Assembly (NCBI GenBank): GCA_951799425.1
Contig: OX637409.1
Span: 7,386,960 to 7,450,959, forward strand
Length of the DNA stretch: 64,000 nt
Source: Ilex aquifolium
Lineage: Eukaryota; Streptophyta; Magnoliopsida; Aquifoliales; Aquifoliaceae
Direction: 5' to 3'
In this document: piece by piece, positions 1 to 10,326 of the stretch
How the letters are laid out: every line of letters begins with the position of its first letter
How positions within the stretch are numbered: position 1 is the stretch's first letter
Program-made: the position numbers and the translations under genes
Notes under the pieces: generated by a model
What the model saw: the letters and a program-made list of their open reading frames with translations, nothing else
Database searches by the model: none
Told to the model about the DNA's origin: nothing

Positions 1-2218
1 TCATTGCCGAAAATGCTCTTTCAACGGTTGCAGTGGCAACTGGTAAGATAAGTGCTAGTTTGATGAGCAAATATACCAACGGATATACTATATTCTTTTT
101 GGTCTCAACTAACTTCTTTGCAAGCCCACCAATTCCGTTAACTTCTGAAAATTCATTGGAGCGCACATCAAGTATATAAGTCTCAAGTTGATTATCAAGT
201 ATCAAGAGCTCCATTGGGGAAAATTCTGAAGGATAAAATTGAGCAAGACGAAGTAGCTTTTCCTTATTGAATGCAGAGAATGAATCCATTGGATTTAGGC
301 ATGCCACACAAAGAAGTAACTCGGTGTTCACCTCAGTAAAACGATCACTAAGCTCTTGAAGTTTCATATCTAACACCGTAGAAAATAACTCAACACGATA
401 ACGGTGTAGATTAGTGACTTTTTCACCACGCCGTGACTTTCCTCGAGCCATGTATATTTCATCCATATTCGGAATAATAATATCATGTTTTTCACAAAAA
501 GAAGTGACATCGGCGACTAAAGCATCCCATCCATTATCTCTCATAATTTGTAAACGTTGTTTGGATACTTTAACTAAACTCATAGCATTTACAATATCTT
601 GATCTTTCCTTTGTAATGCTTGTGATAGTTCATTTGTAATTCCCAATACACCTTTCATCAAATGTAAATTGAATACGAAATCGAAAGATTGAATTGAATC
701 CAATAAAACACATGCTTCACCTCTTTGCTCAGAAGTTGTACCATCCTCTACAATAATCTCAAGCACATCAACAACAGAGGAGAACAAAACAATCACATTT
801 ATGAGAGTGCCATAATGTGAGCCCCAACGTGTATCACCGGCCCTTTGAAGACTACTTTCTTGATGCAAACCACGCCCACTTGATAACTCTCCATTGTTTA
901 GTGCTTGAATGACCTTACTAGCTTGCTTCTCTCTTAAAATATCTCTTCGTTTGCATGAAGCTCCAACAACATTCAATAAATTAGCAACAATATTGAAAAG
1001 CAATGCAATTTGATTGTGATTTTTCGCAACAGACACAAGTGTGAGTTGAAGTTGATGAGCAAAACAATGAACATAAAAAACAGATTTATACTCTTTTATG
1101 ATGAGACTTTTGAGACCATTGAATTCTCCTCTCATATTACTAGCTCCATCATAACCTTGTCCACGTAATCTTGACAGACTTAATCCATGCTTTGAGAACA
1201 ATGATTCAATCGCCGCTTTAAGTGATAAAGCATTTGTATCAGTAACATGGACTATGCCAAGAAAACGCTCAGTGATGCATCCCTTTTTATCCACATAGCG
1301 CAACAGAACTGCCATTTGCTATTTAACTGAAATATCATGAGATTCATCCACTAAAATAGAAAACAAATCATCTCCAAGATCATTGATTATTGCGCATGTG
1401 GTTTCACTTGCAATAACGTGAACAATATCCTTTTGAATGTCAAGTGCTGTCACTTTGAGATTTTTTGGAGCATTTTTTAAAACAACATTGTTGATGGTTT
1501 CATTGTGCTCAGCAAGAAATCGTAGAAGTTCAAGAAAATTGCCTTGATTTTTTGAATCCTCAGACTCATCATGACCACGAAATGATAACCCTTGATGTAA
1601 AAGGAATCGAACACAATCAACTGCTGCAGTTAAACGAACTCGATACTCCTTTCGAGCTTGATTTGATTGCTTAGAATAAGCAACTTCAATATGTTGCTTC
1701 TGATTCATTAGATTTTGACACTTTCTCTAATTCTCATTATGAGCACTATTTGGACCCCCAACATGAATTTGAAATCTTTCTTTCTTCTTCCAGTTACGGA
1801 ATCCCTCTATAACGAAAGAGTCACCACCCCCTTGCTCTCTCATATCACTTCTCATTAGATAGCAACATAAGCAATAAGCGGCATCTTTTTTAATACTATA
1901 CTCCAACCAACTACCAAACTCGTTGAACCAAGATGGACTAAAGCGACGACACAACTTGCCGAATTTCGTTTGGGGAAAATTATGTTCACGGGGTTGACAT
2001 GGGCCTTTTTGTAGATATGCTCTCCGAATTTCATCCCGGTCATTAGGATGATAATCCAAAATTCTAATTCTTAGCCCAGGATCAGCAAGAAGATTTTCTA
2101 AATTTACTCCTTCACGACTTTGATTAGAACAATGTCGTATGTCACCACCACAATCATTTATTTCTTGACTAGGAGACGGTTGTTCCAATGTTGATTTTCT
2201 TATAAGAAATCTATCCAT
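1..2218 (-). pseudogene. hAT transposase (zinc-finger MYM-type 1-like), two in-frame stops, C-terminus beyond window
   Basis: One minus-strand frame runs from the ATG at 2218 to the window edge. It starts MDRFLIRKST, contains the TTF-type zinc-finger region (KFGKLCRRFSPSWF, YCLCCYLM) around residues 90-145, then the DUF4371/RNase H-like transposase core (ILVDESHDISVK, RGQGYDGASNMRG, HCFAHQLQLTLV), and reaches the hAT dimerisation motif ATVERAFSAM at the left edge. The frame is interrupted only by TAG at 1727-1729 and TAG at 1319-1321; no frameshift is seen, and about 439 codons downstream of the second stop are open. The second stop directly follows the DES catalytic neighbourhood. Decay therefore looks recent. 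Readthrough or assembly error cannot be excluded, but a dead transposase copy is the simplest reading. Confidence 0.88.
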
Positions 2219-2949
2219 AGCTGATTGAAAAAATAAATTTGTCTAATTAGTTTCAAGTTTAAGAGTTCGTCATTAAGTTCGTAACAAATGAAATAATGAA
2301 CTACACATAATCAAAATATAATCCATAAATCCAAAATATAATCCAAACTAGAATTTCAAGAAATCAATTAAAGTAATGTAATCATAGGGAAGAAAATTAG
2401 CACTAACCAAAAATCTCAGATAGCCAATCTGAACAGAGCTTCAATAAAAATCCAAAATAGTTGAGTGGTGACCCAAGACAAAACAAAGAAAACCTACATA
2501 AATACATAAATAATACAGCAAACAACCATCAATTCTACAAGAATTAAACTAATTTTCTAATATAAAAATTTTGATTTTAGATTAGTACTAATTTTCTAGG
2601 GTTTCTTCAAATTTGATTTGCCCATTAATTGAATTCAATAGGCTAATTTGTAGATGAATACACCAAAGGAAGTTAAGGAAAAAATAAATAAAAGAACAAA
2701 AAGGGGCTGGACCAGTGGACCTACCTGGACGCCTGTCGCCTGGACCTGGAAGTGCTCGCCTGGAATGCTGGAAGAAGAAGACAACTCACGGGAAAAGGTA
2801 AAAAAAAAAAAGGAGGCGTCAAAACTCAAAAGGGTGCCAAAAGTTACTTTAAGGGTTAAAAATTATACTAATATACCCCATATTTTAAAAACATTTTAAT
2901 GAAGCAAGTTTAAAAAATTCTTGAAATTTTTAAAATTACACCTAAATCC

Positions 2950-3172
2950 CAAAATGTTTTAAAATTTTAGTGGGGGCAGCTGCTAGGCGTAAAAAATAGG
3001 AAGTGCTGCCAAAAGTTAGCTTTTATAATTATATTAATATACCCTATATTTTTAGAAAATTTCAGTGGGGGCAAATTTAAGAAATTCTTAAAAATTTTAA
3101 AATTACACCTAGGTCCCAAAATTTTTTAAAATTTCAGTGGGGGCAGCTGCCCCCATGCTAAATCCGCTACTG
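2950..3172. repeat. Subterminal repeats of the hAT element
   Basis: Three copies of a motif reading roughly AAAATTTCAGTGGGGGCA occur near 2962, 3057 and 3127, each in an AT-rich stretch, just inside the terminal inverted repeat ending at 3172. The outermost copy forms a short palindrome (GGGGGCAGCTGCCCCC, 3140-3154). Arrays of short motifs near the ends are typical transposase-binding regions of hAT elements; binding here is inferred. Confidence 0.6.
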
Positions 3173-4097
3173 ATTACATGGGATACCATTATCAATCGTG
3201 TCAGACCGAGATACTCGCTTTGTGGCTCAATTTTGGCAGAGTTTACCAAAAGCCATGGGAACTGAGTTGCATTTCAGTACTGCTTACCATCCTCAAACAG
3301 ATGGTCAATCAGAAAGAGTGATTCAAATATTGGAAGATATGTTACGAGCTTGTGCTCTAGATTTCAAGGGAAGTTGGAATGAACATCTTCCACTGGTGGA
3401 ATTTGTTTATAATAACAGCTATCAAAGCAGTATTGGCATGGCTCCGTACGAGGCTTTGTACGGACGACCTTGCAGATCACCTTTATGTTGGGCCGAAGGT
3501 GGTGAGAGCATTTTATTTGGTCCAGAAATTGTCCGAGAGACCACTGCGAAGATCCAAGTAGTTCGAGATCGGCTACGTACGGCTCAAAGTCGACAAAAGA
3601 GCTATGCAAATCAAAGGAGGAGGCCCTTGGAATTTCAAGAGGGTGATTATGTATTCTTGAAGGTATCCCCTAGGAAAAGAATATTTAGATTTGGGAAAAA
3701 GGGTAAGTTGGCTCCCAGATACATCGGGCCCTTCGAGGTAACACAACGCGTTGGAAATGTAGCTTATCGACTTGCCTTGCCAGCTCAGTTATCAGGAATA
3801 CATGATGTGTTTCATGTATCCATGTTAAGGAAATGTGAACCAGATGCGTCTCACGTCATCGATTGGAAGGATGTCCGAATTCAAGAAAATGGAACGTACG
3901 AAGAGCGACCTATGCAAATTCTCGACACCAAAGAGCAGGTATTGCGTAACAAGGTCATACCACTCGTAAAAGTGCTATGGCAATATCATGGTGTTGAAGG
4001 AGCCACATGGGAACTAGAAGCAGATATGCGTGCGAGATATCCTTATCTTTTTAGCTCTCAAGGTTATTATCGAATTTCGAGGACGAAATTTTTTTAA
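3173..4097 (+). pseudogene. Ty3/gypsy polyprotein, integrase C-terminal half and chromodomain-like tail
   Basis: The + strand frame enters at the hAT junction (LHGIPLSIVSDRDTRF) and runs open to TAA at 4095-4097. It shows the integrase core end (FSTAYHPQTDGQSERVIQ, WNEHLPLVEFVYNNSY), the GPY/F module (KLAPRYIGPFEVTQRVGNV, DVFHVSMLRK) and a chromodomain-like tail (VKVLWQYHGVEGATWE). These features place it among plant chromoviruses, most like the Tekay/Del group; the clade is an inference. No stops occur in the visible part. The upstream gag, protease, RT and RNase H were displaced to the left by the hAT insertion and are not in the window. Confidence 0.9.
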
Positions 4098-4319
4098 GGA
4101 GGGTAGATTGTGACGACCCGTAAAAAAAAAAAAAAAAAAATTCACTAACACGCTAATTAGGTCGTCAATTATGATACTACATAATTGAGAATTATTTTAA
4201 ATATATATATATTACATGTGACAAAATATTTTTATGAACAAATGGACCTCAAATATAGACCATTCGAATGAAAACGAGTCAAATGATTATAATATAGGTC
4301 AAATTTCGTATCATATAAC

Positions 4320-4321
<2 letters not shown>

Positions 4322-4380
<59 letters not shown>
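4322..4380. repeat. (TA)n(TG)n microsatellite in the gypsy LTR
   Basis: About 20 TA dinucleotides run into about eight TG dinucleotides, inside the LTR upstream of its TATA box. It is a simple-sequence repeat likely to vary in length. Confidence 0.9.
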
Positions 4381-4535
4381 AAAGTACTAAGTCCTGTTAA
4401 AGATTTTTCACTTGCAAGATTTTCTTGTAAGATTTGCAAGGATTTGGAAACGTGCAAAAATAAAAACTTGGTGAGGAAATGGACGGCTGTCCATAACATG
4501 GCGTAAGCCATGACATAAACAGGCCATACTTCGGC

Positions 4536-4543
4536 TATAAATA
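4536..4543 (+). promoter_or_regulatory. TATA box of the gypsy LTR
   Basis: TATAAATA within GGCTATAAATAGCC sits in the LTR about 30 bp before a purine-rich (GA)n leader at 4570-4635. The position fits the U3/R boundary of a Pol II LTR promoter. Activity is inferred. Confidence 0.65.
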
Positions 4544-6080
4544 GCCAAGTTCAGGCCTTTGATCGGCACACCAAGAGAAGGAAGGGAAAGAGAGGGAGGA
4601 AGAAAAGAAGGGAGAGAGAGAGAGAGAGAGAGAAAAAAAAAGGGGTCCAAATTTTGTTGACCGCTTTTGAGTAAAAATTTTCTTTTGGTAAGATTCTTTT
4701 AATTATTGTTTAGTCTATAGATTCGAGTTACTTAAAATTGATCCTTATTAGATATATTTGGATCAAATTTAAGTATTATTATTTTTGTTATTCCATAAAT
4801 TATTTTAGCTTAACTAAGCTCTTCTTATCTATTGTTATTCTAAAATATTATTTTAATTATTTTGTTACAGTGTACGGTGTCGAGTAGAGGTCAAGACAGA
4901 GGTAGGATTTCTTTTATCTTTTACTGTCATTGATGCATTTCATGCATATTTGGGGGCTCCATATTAAATCTATTTTTTTTATAATGCCTTATTATATCAT
5001 TTTAATCATGGGGTCAAACTGGGATTTTATAAATAAAACGTGATCATGTACATGTTGTGATTTTTTTTATGTGGAGACGATAGTTATCTTGTGAAACCAC
5101 GCAGCATATCAAATGTTTTATTTTTGCTGTTAGGTCTGACTATGATATGATTTTATCTTGTGATTTTTATAAATTTACTATGAATGCACATGATCGAGGG
5201 CTGAAAGTTAGTAGATGCGTGATCCTTGCAAGGATTCACAGGATTCCTACTAGTCCTTGGGTTCACTGGTTAGTAATATCGGTTACCGTGGTAGCCTGTG
5301 TGGCACCACATAATTCCCGGTATTGGTGTTTCCAAAAAAACAAGAAGGGCATTGGGTTCTCTAGGGTGCAAGACCCCAAAGTTTTCTCCGGAGGCGGTTC
5401 ATGCGTGGACCAGAAAATTGACGGGTTGATATGATCGAAATGTGCTGAAATTTATTTGTTCATTTGATTTATTATTTTGTTCTACTCCTGTATTTATCCG
5501 TTATTTAAATATATTATGCATTGTTTTAAAACCTTGGTAGTCATTGATAAACGTTATCCTACTGAGCTGGTGAGCTCATCCCTATCTAACATTTTTTTTC
5601 AGAAATATGAAGCTGGGCCAAAGGATAGGCTGAAAGGACAATGGATAGAGTCAGCTATTATTATTTCCTTTTTATGTGTATCAAGAATAATTGTAATAAT
5701 CCTGCGAGGATTATGTATTAGTACGCGGAATGTAATAATAAGGGAGGTTATCATAAGTTCGGTGTGATTTTATTATTTAGTCACGCCCGGGTATATTTTT
5801 ATTTTCATTTAAGAAGAAAAAAAAAGTTGGGGCGTGACAATATTTCGTGAGAGTCATTTTTAATGAATGTATTCAATCGTATATTTGCATTATAATTAAA
5901 ATCAATAAACGATGTTCATTAGCTTTTGATAAATTAATAAGATTGTTATTTCATTAGTCTCATATGAATATTCATAAATTTAATTTTTTTTAATTGCGTT
6001 CATTAATAAGGTTGATTGTGAGTGTTTTATGTTTAATTTCTGTAACTTTTTTGGCTTTGTAGGTAGCCAAAACGGTGTTA

Positions 6081-7889
6081 ATGGAGATGAAATGTGTTGA
6101 GACCGATATAACAAATAATATTCCACGAATTGGTATGCAATTTGACTCCGAGAAAGATGCCTATAGGTTCTATAACAATTATGGCGGATCTGTGAATTTT
6201 AGTGTGAGAAAAGATTATCATAACAAGAGTTTGAAAGATGGGGTATTAATTTACAGAAAATATGTTTGTTGTAAAGAGAGACAACGGAGTTGAGATCAAA
6301 GAGATTGGAAAACAACGAAGCCTCGAGCGGAGACGCGAACGAATTGTCTGGCTCACATGTGCATATCCCTAAAGAGGGATATTGAAAAATTTGTTGTAGT
6401 CAAATGGGAAGATAAACACAATCATCTTTTGCACATTGCCGAATGTGTGCATATGATATCATCCTAACGGAAGGTTAGTGGAGTCCAAGGTATTAATATT
6501 GATATGGCTGACGATTGTGGGATATCACTTAAGGCATCGTATGAGTTCATGAGTACCCAAGCAGGTGGAAGAGAAAGCTTAGGGTTCATCTATCAAGACC
6601 AAAAAAATTACATTCGTGAAAAGAGACAACATGACTTGAGATACGATGAAACAAGTAGTTTGTTGCATTATTTCCAAGAAGAAGAAGCAGCTAAGAATCC
6701 ATTGTTCTACTATGGAGTCCAATTGGATGTTGATGAGCGCATCAGAAATATTTTTTGGGCTGATCCAAGAATAATTATCGATTATAGGCAATTTGGGGAC
6801 GTTGTCACATTTGACACAACGTTCCGAACAAACAAGGAGTACCGACCCTTAGACATTTTGGTTAGATTCAACCATTATAGGGAGATGGTGATATTTGGTG
6901 CTGCATTATTGTATGATGAGACGACAACATCATTTCAGTGGTTATTTGAGACATTCCTCCAAACAATATCCAGGAAGAAACCTATTACCATATTCACCGA
7001 CCAAGATCAAGCTATGGCTAAAGTTATATCTCAAGTGATCCCGGAGATATATCATGAGTTATGTTGTTGGCACCTTTGCCAAAATACTTTAAAACATTTA
7101 GGTAACATATACAAGGATGATTCGAAATTTGCTTCACAATTTAACGAATGCATCTATGGATACGAGGAAGAACATGAGTTATTTGAGGCTTGAAAATTTT
7201 TGTTTGATGAGTATAATTTGCAAGATAACATTTGGATGAATTCAACTTGGGCATTGAGAGAAAAATGGGTACATGTGTAAATGAAACGGACTTTCACAGT
7301 CGGTATGAGGAGCACCCAATTGAGTGAGAGCTTGAACTCAGCATTACAGAGGTACTTAAAGCCAAACCATTATATTGTTCAACTCTTTACTTGTTTTGAT
7401 AGAGTTATAAATGACAAGAGATATAAGGAGACGAAGACATTATACCATGCTAGGCAAAAGTTACCTACGATGAAGTTAATAAGAGCTCCCATGTTGGTGC
7501 AAGTAGGACATTGTTACACTCCTCATATTTTTGAGTTATTTCAAGATTAGTATGACATATTCCAGTGCGCTATCGCGAATCCATGCAATGTGATGGATGG
7601 ATGTCATCAATTTGTGGCTGAATTGTATGATGAAGAGAGACAATATTTGGTGTCGATCAATGTTAATGAGCAAACCGTTGTATGCAGCTGTCAAAAGTTT
7701 GAAATGATTGGTATATTATGTGGTCATGCAATTAAAGTGCTAGATACAATGAACATTAAACAACTTCCTGACAAATACATAATACAGATATGGAGGCGAG
7801 ATGCAAGAAAGTTATGTAGTGATGACTTTAGTGCCACACCCATACTTCACAAGAGCACATACAAATACCAATGCCTCACCAAATTCTAA
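6081..7889 (+). pseudogene. FAR1/FHY3-related (Mutator-like transposase-derived) pseudogene with five in-frame stops
   Basis: A single + strand frame from ATG 6081 to TAA 7887-7889 covers the whole FRS/MULE layout: the FAR1 DNA-binding zinc-finger region (MQFDSEKDAYRFYNNY, then KPRAETRTNCLAHM and KWEDKHNHLL), the MULE transposase core (FGDVVTFDTTFRTNKEYRPL, FTDQDQAMAKV, CCWHLCQN) and the SWIM zinc finger (CSCQKFEMIGILCGHAIKVL). The frame is broken by TGA 6291, TAA 6465, TGA 7191, TAA 7278 and TAG 7548, yet no indel shifts it over 1.8 kb. No terminal inverted repeats were found, so it may be a decayed host FRS gene or a MULE remnant; the text before 6081 looks like an intron end (TTTGTAG). Confidence 0.87.
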
Positions 7890-10246
7890 TACATTTCCAT
7901 AACTGAAAAATAAACTACTATAGTGCAAGTTGAGCATCTTACATCGCTAAATTACATATAAACTTGTTTCATGACTTTAACATTAAAGCGACAAACGAAA
8001 AAAACAAACTAAAGCATGATCGTAGTATGCTCGCAAGTAGTAACAAATTTGTCATTCCTTCATTTGCTTCAACACGCTGGAGTCAACTATTCATTTCATC
8101 TATCCTCAATGCAATTGCAGCATCTTCACTTGTTCTTGTTTCTCTAAGCTTATTTCACTTGCTCCCGTACTTGACAATGCCATTGTGCAACACTACAAAA
8201 AATGAGGCCAAAGGTTATTAATCAAATGGAATGAGATAGTTCAATTTTAGTCGAAAATGGATCTGCTTGATACAATGGTAAAAAACTACAAAAATTGGAT
8301 AAACTGAGAGTTGTTATCCCTTGCAAGCAATTGGAATTAGCAAAAAAATACAAACAATCAGAAATGATAAAGTAATGAAATGGTAAAAAAGGGAAAGCTT
8401 CATTCAAACAGTGAATAATTAGGGATAGAATTAGTTGCTACTTCATTATTGTGGAAAAAGGGTATTAATTCAATGAAACAACAAAATTCAACTCATTTAA
8501 TTCTTGCTCATACACATCGATTGAAATCTCTAAAACAAAAACACGCTAAATCAAAATCTAGTGCAAATCGAAGTGAATAGAGAATGTGAACTAATATAAT
8601 AAAAATCAATTCACCAAAAATTATAGAAATACGGTTTGATCAAACCTGAGTGTTAATGTTTACGAAAAATTTTGAATCAAAATTATGGACCTTTGTTGGC
8701 ACTGAGCTGTAAACAGTGACCTAAAGGTGTCTTCAGCAGCAATTTTGATATGTTCGTTGTTGTGGAAGACGAAGGCAACACTGGTTTGATTTTGTGGAGG
8801 GAAAATTCGCAAGTCTGGAGGAAAAAAGTCTGCATTGTTTAATGAGGGAGGGCTGTTTTGTTGGTGTTTTGCTGGAATGACACTGTTCCATTTATGGGGT
8901 TGTTTTATGGGGCCATTTACACAAAACACCGCCGTTGCAATTAACAACATGGTGTGCTGTTAGATTTCTAAAAGCAGAGGAGCCGAAGCCTAGGTCGGTA
9001 TGGCCTGAGCCACTGACTTTATGAGGATTCCCCTGTTAGCCTTGGAGAGTGATGATGCTATTTTTATGTGGATGAGCAGAAGGTGCGTGGATTGTTTTGG
9101 ACAAGATGGATCTGAGCTTCAAGGCTCATGAGGTTCGCAATAAAAGACTTGGGGTATTGGGGTGATTCGCACAGACAAAGTATAGTGGTTCGCCGGCCCT
9201 GGAGCTCAGCTAGTCCACTCTTCAATGGAGGCTCTTACTCCTCTCTTTTTCTTTATTGATCGTTCTTAGAATTTTGATCGTCCTCCTCAGTACAATTTTT
9301 GGGTCGTCCCCTTCAATGGAGGTGTTACCTAGTTTTTATAGGGCGGTTCCCTATTCTGTAAGACTTCGTCGAGATCCTTGCCTGTCATTCGTATGATTCT
9401 CTTAGATTTCAGGAGGGGATCTTGATTAGTTGAGAGTTATTCGCCTTGATTCTAGTTTTCCACTCAGCTGGGGATGCTGGCTGTTATCCAACTACCCCCT
9501 AGTTACTCTTGCTATTATCTTTTCCGGGGTAGAGCTTTAGCTCTGGTTTTCTGAACTCTGTGTGTCTAGTCCGACCTCTCGATCTGACCTCTTCTCCTGA
9601 GCTCATGTCTGAAACTTATTTTAGGTATCAACAAAGAGTAACTTTCCTTGCCACCCTAAGGTAAACCTAAATACTTCTCATGACTCTCGACTACTTTCAA
9701 TGGCATAAATCCATACTTAGTTAGATTATTAATGAGATTGACATAAAAGTGAACAAAAATTATTAAATAGAATAATTGGTTGATTAAATTAGATTGAAAG
9801 TTCACTTAAATTTATTAAAGTTATTATTTTTATGGATTTTTTAGATCGGATCATATCCGATTATTAACAGATGCAAACATGAATTAAAATTTTGAAAACT
9901 GTCGAGTAAATGAATCAGATTTAGAGTTTAGATATTTTTTTTTTATCGAATTTGAATATGGACAAGTCAAGATTTGCTCTAGATCTGATCCGTTCACAGC
10001 CTTAATTTTGATGGAATTCGGAAGGTACCCAACTTCAATTTCGAAAGATAAACAATTTATTTTATTAAAAAAATATTAATTTATAGTTATTGATGTTTAT
10101 AAAAAAAAAACATGGGTGGATAGGGGAAAAACTCAAATTCTAAGGACGTTATTGTGATTTAATCCAAAAAGGAACACGCAAACCTAACTGGAAAAACACT
10201 ACACGCTAACGACCTAACGCCAAACTTCCCTCCTCTGTCCATCGAC
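7890..10246. other. Intergenic stretch without recognisable gene
   Basis: Only short, low-complexity open frames are present and none has recognisable domains. The section 9000-9650 is less AT-rich and unlike its surroundings, but no coding pattern holds. Around 9835-10000 short GGATC/GATC-rich text resembles the end of a hAT-type MITE such as the one at 32114, too degraded to delimit. Confidence 0.5.
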
Positions 10247-10247
10247 T

Positions 10248-10257
10248 TATATATAAA
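10248..10257 (+). promoter_or_regulatory. TATA box of the RNase T2 gene
   Basis: TATATATAAA lies 70 bp upstream of the ATG at 10327, in a CT-rich promoter context. This leaves a plausible 5' leader of about 40-45 nt. Confidence 0.7.
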
Positions 10258-10326
10258 CCGCAAACACCTGACCCATGAAAAAGCATCCGGAGGCATCGAC
10301 ACAAATAATATACCAGAGAGCAATCA

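Larger units (their letters stand above)
1..3172 (-). mobile_element. hAT-superfamily DNA transposon, cut by the left window edge
   Basis: The right end carries a terminal inverted repeat that reads CAGTAGCGGATTTAGCATGG on the minus strand, beginning at 3172, followed by subterminal copies of a GTGGGGGCA motif. The element encodes a zinc-finger MYM type 1-like transposase on the minus strand. The + strand immediately right of 3172 resumes a Ty3/gypsy integrase frame (LHGIPLSIVSDRD), so the element sits inside that polyprotein. The first eight flanking bases, ATTACATG, should be the 8-bp target duplication typical of hAT; the matching copy lies outside the window. The 5' leader (2219-3172) is AT-rich and non-coding. 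Confidence 0.85.
4109..5839 (+). repeat. Ty3/gypsy LTR (3' LTR of the interrupted chromovirus)
   Basis: A purine-rich tract (AAGGAGGGTAGAT) lies directly after the polyprotein stop and is followed by TGTGACGACCCG at 4109. The LTR closes with GGGGCGTGACA ending at 5839, giving TG...CA termini and about 1.73 kb. Inside are a (TA)n(TG)n tract, a TATA box at 4536-4543, a (GA)n leader and a promoter-distal block with GAGCTGGTGAGCTCATCCC near 5565. The same style of end and internal block occurs in the putative solo LTR at 49418-51468. Confidence 0.85.
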
